Source: Alternaria dauci (taxonomy: Eukaryota > Ascomycota > Dothideomycetes > Pleosporales > Pleosporaceae). Taken from it: a stretch of DNA of 64,000 bases. Positions 12,277-24,999 of this stretch are shown piece after piece. Position 1 is the stretch's first letter, and each line of letters begins with the position of its first letter. The DNA is taken from NCBI RefSeq assembly GCF_042100115.1, contig NC_091272.1, forward strand, positions 4,340,001 to 4,404,000, given 5' to 3'. The notes under the pieces were generated by a model that was given only the letters and a program-made list of their open reading frames with translations, did not search any database and was not told where the DNA came from. Position numbers and translations under genes: made by a program.

Positions 12277-15200
12277 CTAGTATGGCGTGTCGGCCTTTTT
12301 GATCGCTTCCCAGTCCGTCGCAGTTTGACCTGATGTTGCACCAGGAACGCCATGTTGATGGTAGCCATGAATAGCAGGGTTACCATCTGTTCCGCCGGTA
12401 CCGGTGCCGTAGCGCTCGGTGTTCATGGGTAAGCCGGTATGTGGCTCAGTGACAGTGTTGTTATGATCCAGGTCGGAGACAGGATGCGCGCCGTAGACAC
12501 CCTTTCGAGTCTCACTATAGTGTGTGTTAGAGGCTGTTTAATCGACGAGGATTGTAGATGGGATCTTACCGGTCGCCAGAGATCATGTTTGGGTCACCAA
12601 TTGGACCATCCACACCAACGTGTTCCTTCTTTCCTGTGGAGCCATACGGATTAGTCTGGTACTGCTGCTGCTCCATAGCTTCACGTGCGGGGTGGCCCTT
12701 GGGTGGGTCCTTGTGCAAGAGGTGCTTTCCTTTCCAGCGTGGTGAGTCTGGGTGATCGTCGCTGTAGTCCCTAGATTGCCTAGGGCTGTAGTCTCGAGAC
12801 TGGCGTGGTGAAGACTCAGGGCTAGCAGAAGACTTCTCCCTCTTGGACTTGTCACGATGCAAGAATCCAAGAAGACCCCCCTTCTTCTTCTCCTCGCCGT
12901 CATTCTCCTTTTCAAGCTCTTTCTCACGCTGATGTTGCTCCTTGATCAGGCGGGCCTGCTCCCTCTCATGTTCCTTAGCCAGACGATGCTCCTCCTTCTC
13001 GTGAGCTGCAAGAGCCTTGTCGTGCTTGTGGACTTCTTTGTCATGCTTGTGCTGTTCCTTGTCAAGCCTATGTTGCTCCTTCTCCCTCTCGTGGGCAATC
13101 TTCTTGAGGCGCTCTTCGGCCTCGCGATCGTCTTGGTTCTGAGAGTTGGCGTAGGCTGCACCGCCCAGCCCTGCTGCACCCACAGCGCCACCTAGAATAG
13201 CAGCGTTGCGCTTATCGTTGTTCTCGTTTGTGGAATTTCTAGCTCCATATGGTTGAAGGGTTGGGTCCTGAGCATGCGTGTTGTGTGGTGCGATGGTACC
13301 TGAGGTAGGGTATGATGCAGTCGTGGCTATCTCATGCATGGGATAGGAAGACTGCGTCGTGCCTTGGACCGGATGTGTAGACTGACCAGATGCCGCCAAG
13401 TCTTGTTTTTGTCGAAGAGGGAGTTGAGTTGTGTTCCCGTTATGCTTGGATCCTGCATAAGCTCCTGCACCTAATCCGGCAGCAGCAAGACCTGCTCCAC
13501 CGAAAGCAGCATTCCTGTTGACGTGGTCGTTGGGATCAGTGCGATTCACATTGCTCTGAGTAACAGGATCGTTGTAGTCGTACTGGGTCCTTGATGAGAC
13601 AGGGTTGGAAGCACGTGCGCTGGTAGCTGCGGGATCGTATCTCTGTTCTGGCATAGCAGCTTCAGGCTGTGTCATCCTGTGGTCACCATATGCATTGATA
13701 GCCTCCAATGCTCGCTGTTTCATGCTTTGGTTGCCGTGAACATTTGTGGCTTGGTATGCTCCATAACCGGCGGCGCCCGCACCTCCGACAACAGCAGCAT
13801 CACGGCCATAGTGATGTCCGCCCTGCTGGCCAGTCTTTTCATCAACCTTGGGATCCAGGCGGTTCAGTGTATCTGACTGATGCGGTCCCACTGTAGTGTG
13901 TGCCTTTTGCTTTGACGGGTCAGGCTGGACTCTGGGATCTATGATATTAGCAATGTTGCTGTCGTGCGGCCCGATTGTTCGCGAAGCAGGGTCCTCAGAC
14001 ATCGGTTCAACGGTGCTTGAAGCTGATCCACTGTTGAAGTTGTCACGATTAGCAGCGTATAGACCGCCAGCAGCAGCAGCTCCGGCTCCGGCCAGGCCCA
14101 CATCGCGCCCGTAATGGTGCTCAGAGCGCTTCTCCGGAACTGTGGTGGCAGTAGGTGCCTGACTAGGATTAATCGATAGCTGCTGGGTGGTTGTGTCTGG
14201 AATTGGCGCAGGAGCTCCCTTTGCGCCATAGAAGTCACCGTGTCCTACGGGCTGAGAAGCCGAGGTGCCCGCGGTAGGAAGAGGCTTGGAAAAGTTTGAA
14301 GTTGGTTGAAGGGCAACTACATCAGATCCAGTAGCGGAAGTGTAAGAGGGGCCTTCAGGGAGCACAGCAGTACCAACCGCAGGGGTATCATTTCGGTTGA
14401 GGGCGTGGTGCACCCCACCAGCTGCTGCGGCACCTGTGCCAAGTAAAGCAGCATCTCGGCCATAGTGATGCTGTGAGCCGGCCGTCTGGGACAGATCGTG
14501 GGTGACTGGAGGTCCAGAGATAGTTGAGCCACTGCTAGGGGCTGCCTCAGTCTTGGCCTGTGGATCGAACCTCTGCTCGTCGAACTTTTGCTCCTCCAGC
14601 CTGGACTTTTCACCCAAAACGCGAGGATCAAGTACTTTACTACTGTACGGGCTGGATTCCTCATAAAGAGGCTGGGTACTACCAATATCCTGGGTATCGT
14701 GCTTCCTTGAAGCTGCATGAGCACCTAAGCCCACAGCGCCAGCACCAAGGCCTCCGGCAATTGCAGCGTTACGGCCGTAGTTGTGGCCATCAGCTGATTT
14801 TGGTCGGGGCTCCTCGAGTGTTCCCGTATGTCTAAGCTCGTGAGGCTCGCTTGTAGAGGTAGGCTCAACAGTAGACTGAACGTGAGACGGGTCCAATGTA
14901 GACGTAGGCTCTATATTCGATAGGTTTCCGCTTGGGCCAGCTGAAGTGGGTTGGATGACAGGAGCGTAATTGAGGAACGTCTTCTCATCACTTGGTGTTG
15001 CGATATATTCGCCGGGGACGTGTCTGTGCGACTCAAGTCGGGGATTCAGTGGTCGCTCGTCAGTGCTTGACATCCCAGTGGTGGGAGCAGCTGCAATCGT
15101 AGAATGCGTGGGTCCAGATGGACTGATGCCCTGAGCCCCATGCTCGTGTCCCTGGGTAGACGATGGAAGGTCAGAAGATCTCGAAGCGGCAACAGTCGCG

Positions 15201-16439
15201 GCAGCCAAAGCCTCCGGATGATAATTAGATGTCGACTGGCTCGGGACATTGCCTGTCTGGGTAGTCGCTGTAGCAGTAGCTGGTGGAACATCTCCATATG
15301 TAGCCTGGCGAGTTTCGAGGCCTTGATCCTGAACATCTTTTTCTGCTGGATGTGAAAGTGTCTTGGAGGCGCCAATGGCAGTGGCGGCTGCCGCTGCTCC
15401 AGCCAGTCCTTCACGTCCATAACTGTCATGAACAGGACTCTCGGTGTTATGTATACCAGCTTGCTTCTCTTTTGTGCCTGGCTCACGCTCACTGATTCCC
15501 TTGTTGTGAATGGACGAGGTGTACTCAGTCTGATGTCGAGTGAAGGTAGAATCCTCTTGAGGTTTTGTGATAACACCTCCAGCAAGAGGGAAAGATCGAT
15601 CGGTATCCGCGGTGTAGCTCTCCTGTCGCAAAGTGCTCTCATAAGGTTGACACTCTGTGGTATAAGCAGGGCTAGAGCCTAATGGCCCACTACCAATTAC
15701 GCCGGATTCTACACACAGTCAATTCATATGCGTCAAATAGTAGATTCACTCTACGTACGAGCATGTGTCTGCCCTGGGTTTGCACCGCTTCCTTCGTTCA
15801 GGCCAGCAGTTCCCGGATCTCCACCTCCGACTACCTGGTCTTGGCTCAACTCCTGAAAGGGCTTGTGTGTCGGCATGGCAGCATGTCCTTGATTTGCACC
15901 CGCGCCAAATCCGATTACGCCGCTCTTGATGCTCGCAACACTCGGTTCTTGAGTGTGGCCATGAGGATAGGCATTGGGGCGATGTTCATCTTGCGTAGTT
16001 GTGCCTGCACTTCCCAGTGGCTGCGAAGTAGTAGCATGGTCTTGGGTCCTGCTGGGGTTGAATTGAGCGCCGGTTGCAGCTGTGCTGGTACTTCCAATGG
16101 GTCCATCGGTACCGACATGTGCAGGTCTTCCGTGCACATCGTGTGCGTGGAGGCCTGCTGATCCGCTTGGCTGGGCGAGTTCTGTGTATGGCGCCCCACT
16201 GGTGGTCTTAATATCGTACATTGGCTGTCCTGTATGTCCTGCAGTTGTATTCCGACCTTCGTCTCCGGTGCTCATCTGGTCGTAGATTGGGTGTTGCTGA
16301 CTGGGATTGATATTAGTGCGGACCACAGCCAGAAAGAGCAAAGCACGAACCCGTCAGCAGTAGACGAAGGTGTGTGCGCATCGTGGGCGACAGTGTCATC
16401 TTTCTTGTGTCCGTGAAGGACACTCTTGATCTTCTGCAT
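12277..16439 (-). CDS. Large glycine-zipper repeat / coiled-coil hydrophilic protein
   Basis: Four exons, 16439-16351, 16300-15759, 15708-12570, 12514-12277, encode 1335 aa. The body is hydrophilic, rich in Thr/Ser/Pro/Gly, and interrupted by about seven Gly/Ala modules introduced by a basic cap. Examples are HHYGRDAALLGTGAAAAGG, HHYGRDVGLAGAGAAAAGG, HNYGRNAAIAGGLGAGAVG and KRNAAILGGAVGAAGLGG. Near residues 1071-1153 is a charged coiled coil (HEREKEQHRLDKEQHKHDKE), followed by GGLLGFLHRDKSKREKS. The motif HVGxDGPIG occurs near both ends (about residues 91-99 and 1236-1244). These Gly/Ala modules resemble glycine zippers that pack in membranes. Such DUF3824-like or LEA-like proteins are common in filamentous fungi but lack a defined function. 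The N-terminal MQKIKSVLHGHKKDD is a plausible amphipathic start. Confidence 0.82.
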
Positions 16440-18100
16440 GTTGTTGCTGATTAACTGCGGCAATGCAGCGGGAGGATGAGCTTGGAAGGCTCTAGTTGTA
16501 TTCAAGGATCAGTTCGAGCGCAGTGCTAGAGTAGGAGAAAGCAGGGCACAGGTCGTGAACTACACGACATGATGGCGTTTGTGGTAGCTACGCAGCTTGA
16601 CGCCGATGAGGTCATACAGATGGGGTAGCGGCAGGAGCTAGACGGCGGCCGTCCACTAGAAGGGCCAGGTGCCGCATTCCAGCCACGAACAGCCACGCCG
16701 TATGCCCATTGCAGCGGTTCGACCTCTCTTCAGTGCAGCGTAGAGGTGTTGATGTCGCCAAAGCAAGTTGTTTGACCTGCGGGGCAGCGTCATCCTGGTA
16801 AGCGATCATTTCGATTCGAGCCATGAGCCCTGAGCCTCGGATTGATTGAGGTTCCGGGGGATCCTCGGCAGATGTGCCCGTGGGAGGATGACTAAGAGCA
16901 ACTCGCCCCGTGGGTTGGCAGTACAGTCAGTACTGCTCCATCCGGCATCATTGACTGACCGCTGAGTGTGTAGTGGTATCAAGACGGGCAATCGGCGCTG
17001 GCGGCGTGTGCAATTATAGCGATGACTTCACCGATCGTGTCCCACACAAAGTTACCCCACACTGTGTTGCGCAATTTCCGACCACCTGACCAAGGCCCAT
17101 TGAGGTAGGCCGGATGCAGGCACGCTGGCGACTGGATGGAACCTGAGTGGGACGTCAGATCGTGACCGGAGCTTTGGCGGCAATGAGTTCGAGTAAGGCG
17201 TCTAGGAGGCACCATTCCAGACAGAGCCCAAGTTGCGCCGCGTATTGCTCAAAGAATACGCTGCTGGTGCCCTCTGGACGCTCGGCGTGCAGCACCCTCA
17301 ACACACCATCCCAACCACCTTCCGCAAGCTGTGCGGCCACTCTCCCGACAGTCAGCGAATGAGGGCGGAGATTGCGCGAATTACGACGGTGGCAAGCCAT
17401 GGATGCCACTCCCAACGGCAGTTCACCCTCCAACAGCCTAGCGCTCCTCGACGAGCAGTCTGGCCCACCTCTGCACCTCTGGCTGGGAAGCGCTCGGCCG
17501 ACGGAAGCCAGCTGCTTCACGCCGTCTGCTGCGCTTTTCGCGCCTGCTTCCGTTCTAGAAAACTTCTACCGCCAGGCATGCATGCAGCAACCTAGTTTCT
17601 CAATAGCTGACCCCCCCTTCCCTTCTTCGCTCGTCGGTTCAGCGTGGTAGCGAGCCTCCGTCACTTGCACGCCCAACATCGCGTTATTGCACTGCAGGCT
17701 GCGACCAAGCTTTGCACTTCTCCGCGTTTTCTTCTAGCCTGGCCTGCGCGTTTCATCCGCCGCATCGCTGCCCATATACAACCCACCATCTTCCCCAGTG
17801 CACAGTGCCTGACCACTGGACCGTCCCACCGCAGTTTCGGATACTCCATCTTTCGCCCAGCACTCGACCAGGGCCAGGTTGACTGCAGCGTCTGTGCCCC
17901 CGACCCACTCCCTAATCAGCCTCACCCTGCTGCCGACATCATACCGGACCATCCTGCCGAGTGCCCTCTTCCTTCTTCTCCAACATCGCTCCCACACTCC
18001 GCAAACATTCACACCATTACTCACCCACGCCTACTTTAATCTTCCTCGCTGCTCCTGCCCTGGTTCACACGCTCCGGTTCAACTGCACCCTCCGCCCACA
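16440..18100. other. Divergent intergenic region
   Basis: 1.66 kb between two divergent start codons. Overlapping frames of about 60-130 codons exist on both strands between 17150 and 18040. They are Arg/Ser/Ala-rich, lack domains and overlap each other, so I treat them as GC-rich shadows. The segment 17600-18100 is C/T-rich on the plus strand, as expected for the 5' leader of the next gene. Confidence 0.5.
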
Positions 18101-19194
18101 ATGCCTGGCCATCTTCGCACTCGCTTAAAGCGCGTTCTTACTGCTGGCTCACACAGGAATGCAAAACCAGAGGAGCCAGAATCTGATTTCTACAAGCCTG
18201 GCGAGAAGATGCCTCCACTGAAATACCGTCGTGCCGTCGATCCTGAACACAAGAAGAAACTCGAGGCTTTCAGCTTCTCGACAGCATGGCGCCGACACAG
18301 CAACGCTTCGCTGTATTCACCCATGGGTAGCAGGCTACCGAGCCGTAGGAGCAGTTTTAGGAGACGCAGCCGCAGCCGTAGTATGCACCGAAGTCGGAGA
18401 GGAAGCTGCTCCTCAGACTACGATGCTGAAGAGTGGGTAGACAGCGGCATCGGAGCGAGCATCGCTGGCGACGACAGGCCGGCAAACATCAGGGAGGCCT
18501 CCGACGACGAAGGCGATGTGCTTAATGGTGTGTTTTATTTTTCGTGTGTGTGACCATTCTTTTACTGACGCGCCTAGTCGGCCTCTCCCGCAATCCAACC
18601 GAAGACCCTCGTGACGCTCGACGACAAGCCGCTCGCCGCTCCAGCTCCGTTCAGCTATCATCGAGACCTGCCACTGGCTCCGACCGCACTCGCAACCCCT
18701 CGCAACCTTTTTCGCCCGAAGAACTGGAGATGGCGCTACAAAAATCACACCTCGAGGCCACAAAAGAGGAGTCGGATAAGAGTGCCAACGAGAGTCCTTT
18801 TGAGGACTTTGACGACCCAAGTCCCTTTCTCAGACCGCGTGGTGGATCCATTTATGTACCTTACAACGGCCAGGGTACGCCTCCAAAGCTGCCTTTCTGG
18901 GGCACTGCATACCCCTCATGCGACGACGCGCTCTCCGCTGGCCATTTCTCGAGACGGCCATCCGTTTTCCTTGCTTCTGAAGATGGATGTTGCACACCGC
19001 AGTACGATCGCCGCGCATCGTTTTTCGTGCCAATGGACGCTCCAGGCCTGACACAAGCACGCCAAACTTCCGTCTTCGTACCCGCTGACGACGAGTGCGT
19101 CTGTCCCCCACCAGCTGCTGAAGCACCGAAACGCAAACCCCAGCCTTGCGCTCCATGTGACGCCATTGCTGCGATCCTCGCAAGGCCCGACTGA
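18101..19194 (+). CDS. Basic Ser/Arg-rich hypothetical protein, 347 aa
   Basis: Not recognised. Two exons, 18101-18527 and 18578-19194. The intron starts GTGTGT and ends CCTAG, and the splice gives DVLN-VGLSRNPTEDP in frame. Residues 1-60 contain a conserved-looking basic block (PGHLRTRLKRVLTAGSHR, KMPPLKYRRAVDPEHKKKL). Residues 75-110 are Arg/Ser-rich (SRRSSFRRRSRSRSMHRS), resembling an SR segment and nuclear localisation signal. The middle is acidic. The C-terminus repeats an RxxSVFLA/RRASFFVP/RQTSVFVP element three times and ends with Cys/Pro-rich ECVCPPP...QPCAPCDAI. The repeated S-(V/F)-F-(V/L) elements after basic residues may be phosphorylation or docking sites; this is inference. Confidence 0.72.
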
Positions 19195-19838
19195 TTTTCC
19201 TCTCTGCATTAGCGTTCATTTCACTGTCGATATTCGATTCATTCCGTCTGTACATATTGTCTATTGCATTTCTCTGGCGTTATCTCCATGTAAGAACCCT
19301 CTGATTGGTTCCATGTCTACAAGCCAGGGATTGGCCTTTTCTTTCACGGACGGGGGTTACTTCATAGACTATATTGTCAATGGGTTCCATTCTTCACATC
19401 ATCATCATATAACGAAATCTTCCATGGTCTCGGTCGTATCACATTTTCCTTATTATTACTATTGAGCCCCGTCTCGTGTATACGTGTGATTGCGGACGCA
19501 CTCATAATGCTCGAATAATTGATAATTCACGAGCTCACTGCATGACTGCGCGTTCAACAATTCTCCAAGTCATGATTGCAGCCACAGTAGTACGTGTTCA
19601 ACGTTTAGTGCACCTGCGGTCTTCGGAGCCGTCCACCCACACCATCCCAGCGATCACCGCCAACCAACTGTCATTGATATGCAATGCATTGTCACTCACT
19701 GAGCCTCACTCTAGCGATCCCAGTCTCAGCACACGAGGGAAAAAGGACAACTCCCCAATGGCCATCTAATACAACAGATTGGCCTTGCAGAACACGCGTC
19801 GCATTGCGTCGTCGCGTCTTCTCCTTTACCGACAAATG

Positions 19839-19857
19839 GCGCGCGCGCGCGTGCGCG
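19839..19857. repeat. Alternating GC dinucleotide tract
   Basis: Nineteen bases of strictly alternating G/C with one T (GCGCGCGCGCGCGTGCGCG). Such alternating purine-pyrimidine DNA can adopt Z-form; no function is implied. Confidence 0.8.
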
Positions 19858-20520
19858 GTCGATCAGCACGTTGTTCTTTTTTCCCTTTCGCTGTGTCCCA
19901 GCACGATGGTAGGCACATACTCCACAATATGCATTGCTGCTCAACACGTGAGATTTTTCCCACGGTGTCAGCCGTTTGCTTTTCGCATCGACGCACACTC
20001 GGCCCTTTTTCATGCCGCCGCCCTCGTGGGGTTGGGAGGTTGGTTCGAATGTTCAAAGCTTGCATACGTTATGCTAAAAGACTATGCTTGATGCGTACAG
20101 TACAGCATAGTACAGCTTGATCCCAGGGGCATGGACCAACATCCCCCCAACTTAGGTTCTTGGTTTGTGGAAGATTTCTACCACCAGTAGAAAACTGACC
20201 GCTGGAGAACCTACGATCCGGCTCGTCCTGAAGAATATCACGCCATGAATGCAGTTTGTGCGGTTGGAATCGAACAATTGCCGATACTTTCCGCTGCTAG
20301 AGACACACGGGACAGGATACGCTTTGACGCAATCCCCGTTCGCGGGGGCATTAGGTCGGTTGGGACTTTTTCATCCCCATTCCATCATCCCGCCTATAGT
20401 GCGGAAACAAGTGAGAGCGGACGGATGGGAGAATGGAGAGGGGCAGCACAGAAGCACTCCGGCACGCGTCAGTATGTAGGGCGGGATACTACTTACGTAT
20501 AGTGCTTAGGTAGTCTCACC

Positions 20521-20554
20521 TTTTTGCCTCCCCTCCCTCCCTCCCTCGCTCTCT
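20521..20554. repeat. Pyrimidine tract with CCCT repeats
   Basis: A plus-strand tract of T and C with four tandem CCCT/CCTC steps, interrupted only by G at two positions. It resembles CT-rich fungal promoter elements, but no supported gene starts within 1 kb downstream. Confidence 0.6.
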
Positions 20555-23330
20555 TGGTGCGGTTATTTTCTGCCCACCCCCACCCCGCGCTTTTGCTCGC
20601 GACTCGGCGGCCTGGGCAGATCATGGCTTCATGGGATAGTGTGCTCGGCGGCATCGCGGAACCCGAACATCATTACGTAGATGAACTTGGCTCTTTGTCC
20701 GCTACGCCGAGCGGAATACTTGCTTTTTTGAGCTGTGCATGGTACTGTTTGCCTGTGCTCGAGACGAATTCGCGATTCGTGTAAAAGGCGGATTGCACAT
20801 GGCATGAGTCGTACGTGTTGCGATTACTGATCCTTTGGTTGGGGGCTCAGTTTAGGTCGAACGGGTGGGATGAGCAGGTGTGTGTGAACAAGGGTTGAGG
20901 GAGGCATGGGGATGACGAGGTGATGTAAGATGTAAGACATGTCGATAGTTACCTAAGTGGGGAGTTGAGGTTATGCCACTAGGAAAATGTTACCTCGTAG
21001 CGTATGATAGAACGAGGGCTTGGGTTACCTTATTTGGTCTGCAAGGTACCCGGGTAAGACGGAGAGGAAGCGGGGATGTAACATGAAGATTGGCTGGAAC
21101 GCCTTGCTGTTTGGTCATGTATACGCTGTGTCTGTAGTTGTAAAGAGCTGGGAAACATATGAAGATGACTTTGCATATTTCCTAGGTAGTATGGATGCAT
21201 TGATATAACGAATAGTACGGGCTTAGTTGACAATTGCAGCTCTAGGCGCGAAGCAATGTCACCTGTTGTTGTGTAAAGATTTTTGCTAACAGTATACCTA
21301 GGTGCAAGGGAGAGATAAAAGACGTTCTTAGCTATGCGAGATCATATACAAAGAGTCGTTGACCGTATGGACCTATCCTCGTAGCTCGTTGATCACCTCA
21401 GGATTGGCAAGAAACGCTGCATCGGATATCAATGTGACGAGATGACCAGGAAACAAGCTGGGATATTCTGGTACTCGTGCAGCTTTCACTAACAAGGACT
21501 GAAAACAACGAAGCGTAAATTCTCGAGAGTTTCACTGCCATCTCGTAGCTTATTCCGGCTCAGGTACGAAAACAGGGTAAAGTCTTCCTTTGTCTAGGTC
21601 ATGGACTGTTAGTGGTGGATTGTTCTATGCTAAGATCTATTTTTGTATTCATTACGAATGTTCTAGGACAGGATGCTCATCTCGCCCTTTTGTGTCGTAT
21701 TTTAACCACATTCGTCTTTTCTACCATCCGTTTGACATCCATGTGCAAAGAATTCAAGCATCTAGCTATTCCAGATTTGGAAATCGCCTCGCGGCACGAT
21801 AAGAAATGGAATGTAGACTAAGGAGCGGAGCTGCGGGATAGGGACTGCGGCTGTGGATCTGACGATACGAGATGGGTCCCTTTAGGCCCAAGATAGATAG
21901 GATGATAGAATGCTTCGCGGTTCTATTCACCAAGCACATACAGAGCGGTATTTCATGAAAGCGACACCGGGAAAAGAAGAAAAAGGCTATCTTTGTGTTT
22001 GTGCACAGCGTGGATCTAAATGCTGAATGGTAGGTTGTGTGAGGTACAATTTAGAATCCGAGGAGGGCATAGGAAAGAGATAGAACTGTGAGGAATGTGC
22101 TTGAAGAAGTGATGGAAATTCCAGAATATGCCCGAAGTGCAAGCCAAGATCTGAATTCGTATGAGATGTGTCGATGACTTTGCAGACTAGGGTGCAGGAT
22201 GGCTTCCAAGGCTTCCTGGGCACGGTGTACCACTCTTGCTAATGCGCCTCAAGATGGTCGTGGCTTGCTGCGCCATATGCACTGCTGTGTCAACGTTATT
22301 GTGATGTCAAGTTCTCGGCTGTAAGATAAAACGATTTAGAGCTATTGCTCTGCTCGCATTTTAGATATGGCTGCTCTACATTACCTAGGTGTGCTCCACC
22401 ACAGGTCTGGACCATGACAACAAATAAACATCTGTCATACACGACGCTCAAACCAACAAAGGCAAATACAACCATGGGCGGAAAGACGATGGAGGATGCG
22501 CCGACGGCGAGTGCGAGGTAGTTTGTTGATGGAAAGCTGCACGCAAATCAGCCAGGCTCCGAGGACAATCGCGCACGCGAGCGCTCCGAACGATAAGATT
22601 CAGACGAGTCGTCCTCTCTATCTCAGCTGGATAGTTCGCGCATGTCTAGATATGCTCAGTGAGGTAATTCACATGCATACTCGACAGTAGCGCAACGTCG
22701 CGATCCGGGTGTGTCGGAGATGACTGAATCACGAACCATTCCTTGCCAATGGGATTGCTTCCGATGCGCATTACAATGGTACGATCATCGCCACGCACCC
22801 CAAGTTGCCCGACCGCCTCGTTCTTACCAGACTACGCCCACGGCCCGCCGTTGCGAATGGAAGGTGCGGGCAGAGTTCGCAGTAAACATGGCAACGAGAG
22901 CAGCGGAGACCCTGACAACATGCTGGCTCGGGAAATGAGCCATGACAGTGCCCTCTTGCACCACAAAATCCCGTGAAAAGCTGCAGACTCTGGACAAACA
23001 TTCCCGCATCTGGGCAATTCGTCGCACAGAAACTCCACACGGCGCAGGAAGATTATGCCCACCCCTCGTTAGTCCCCCGACGCTTTGCTGCATCGCTGCA
23101 AGCTGCCCGATATCGCCATGCGCCGAGATGCGCCAGTGACGGCAGAGGCCCAGCTGCTCGCCCCACTCTGGCAGCCCGAGCCGACGACTGTAAGATCGCA
23201 GCCGCGGCGAGACAAAGTCGACAAATACAACGAAGTCAAGCACCTGGAATACGATAATGACATCTCGTCTTTAGCGCTGGGATTTGTTCCGTTTCCCTTT
23301 ACCTCTGGCGGTGGCATCACATACAACACA

Positions 23331-24999
23331 ATGGACGCCCCGGAAGCGCGCAGGTTCTCCACGAGTACGGCTGAGCGCGTCGGCTTGCTCAAGTCGCACG
23401 ATAACGCGGCGAAGCAGCGTCAGTATGGCGCAATCCCGGATCCTTCTGAGATTGAGAGTTTGCTGGGAGGAGAGGGGACGACAGAAGAGCTGGGAACGAC
23501 GGCGGGACAGGAAGCCAGGTTGCTGCTAAAGTACAGCGTTCCGCTTATGGGGACGTACCTACTGCAGTACTCATTCAGCCTGGTCACCATATTCGTCGTC
23601 GGACATAGTAAGTACCCAGAACAGAGAGTCTTTCGGACACAAGCTGACTGATATTGCCTATAGTCGGGACGGATGAGCTTGGTGCGGTATCTCTGGCTAC
23701 GATGACCGCCAACATCACCGGACTCGCAGTCTACGAGGGACTGGCCACGTCCTTGGATACTCTCTGCGCGCAAGCCTATGGTTCCGGAAAGAAGACGATG
23801 GTGGGCCTCCATCTTCAGCGCATGATACTCTTCATGCTGGCTGTTACCATCCCTATTGCAGCGATCTGGCTATGTTCTGGTTGGATCCTCGCAGCTCTCG
23901 TTCCGGAAAAAGCAATCGCGCATCTTGCCGGATACTACCTCTCTCTACTTCTTGCCGGAGCACCGGGCTACGCCATCTTTGAGGCCGGCAAGCGGTTTAC
24001 GCAAGCCCAGGGCCTTTTCAACGCTTCACTTTTCGTCCTACTTATCGCGACGCCCATAAACATAGCTTTGAACTATGTTTTCGTCTTTGTTCTGGATTGG
24101 GATTTGACGGGAGCTGCACTTGCGACTGTCATCTCCAATAACCTCCTACCGCTGTTGCTCTGGATTTACGTATACTTTGTCAATCCGTCTTCGCTGGAAT
24201 GCTGGGGTGGCTTCACCAAAGCTGCTTTTACGAATTGGGGACCCATGGCCAAACTGGCTGTCCCGGGTATCGTCATGGTGGAGACGGAGTGGCTGGCTTT
24301 TGTACGTTCTGCATTGTGCATTGACGAATATCGAGTACATGCTAATTTTTCTACAGGACATTCTTACATTCTCCACAAGCTATCTTTCCACAGCCCATTT
24401 GGCGGCGCAGTCGATGTAAGAACTACTCCTTCTTAACGTATTCAGCAAATGTTAACATCCACAGCGTCATGACACTCGCAGTAGCTATTTACCACGTACC
24501 TTTTTCGGTCGGCGTGGCTGTATCAACACGCTTGGGCAACCTAATCGGCGCGGGTTCCCTCTCCGCAGCCCGCACCGCTACAAAAACGTATATATTGACC
24601 TTCCTCGCCATCGGTCTCATCGACTTTGCATTCTTGACCGCTTGTCGAAATATCCTTCCCAAAGCCTTTACCAGCGATCCGGAAGTCGTCAGCATAGTAG
24701 CCACCGTACTGCCCCTACTTGCCGCGTTCCAATTCGCCGACTCCACCACCGCACTAGTGAATGCACTGCTCCGTGGCTTGGGTAAGCAAAATATCGGGGG
24801 TTGGTGTAACCTTTTTGTGTACTATATTATTGCTGTGCCATTGGCACTTTTCCTTTGTTTCAAACAGGATATGAAGTTGGTGGGTCTTTGGACTGGATGT
24901 GCAGTTGGCTCGAGCTGCATCACGATAACGGAGGGTATTTACATGAAGTTCTATAATTGGGCTCAGGCGATTGATGATGCGCGGGACAGGCAAGAGTAG
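23331..24999 (+). CDS. MATE-family multidrug/toxin efflux transporter
   Basis: Twelve-helix antiporter of the MATE (MatE) family, expected to export organic cations or drugs by cation exchange at the plasma or vacuolar membrane. Four exons: 23331-23607, 23664-24301, 24357-24415, 24465-24999, 502 aa. Diagnostic pieces are YSVPLMGTYLLQYSFSLV, VVGHIGTDELGAVSLATM (restored by the first splice), GLATSLDTLCAQAYGSG, and AVSTRLGNLIGAG in the second half. The 59-nt third exon restores DILTFSTSYLSTAHLAAQSIVMTLAV in two pieces. I chose the ATG at 23331 because of its CACAATGG context. The frame stays open upstream to 23085, so a longer N-terminus is possible. Converges on the RTA1 gene. Confidence 0.93.

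Larger units (their letters stand above)
19195..23330. other. Gene-poor gap of 4.1 kb
   Basis: The largest gap in the window. No frame has a recognisable domain or plausible exon structure. It contains an alternating GC tract at 19839-19857, a CT-rich tract at 20521-20554 and several CCTAGG/TAGGTA steps. I found no tRNA, 5S rRNA, long terminal repeat or inverted repeat. The last 250 bp are an open frame continuous with the MATE gene's first exon. Unannotated long non-coding RNAs or leader exons cannot be excluded. Confidence 0.45.

Noticed and set aside
17155..17650. Overlapping frames on both strands upstream of the SR-like gene
   Set aside because: Mutually overlapping, Arg/Ala/Ser-rich and without conserved features.
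20030..20060. TTCGAAT resembling a tRNA T loop
   Set aside because: No T-stem pairing (closing base is G opposite G) and no anticodon arm upstream.
20262..20285. GGAATCGAAC resembling a minus-strand tRNA B box
   Set aside because: T stem does not pair beyond one base and no cloverleaf can be drawn.
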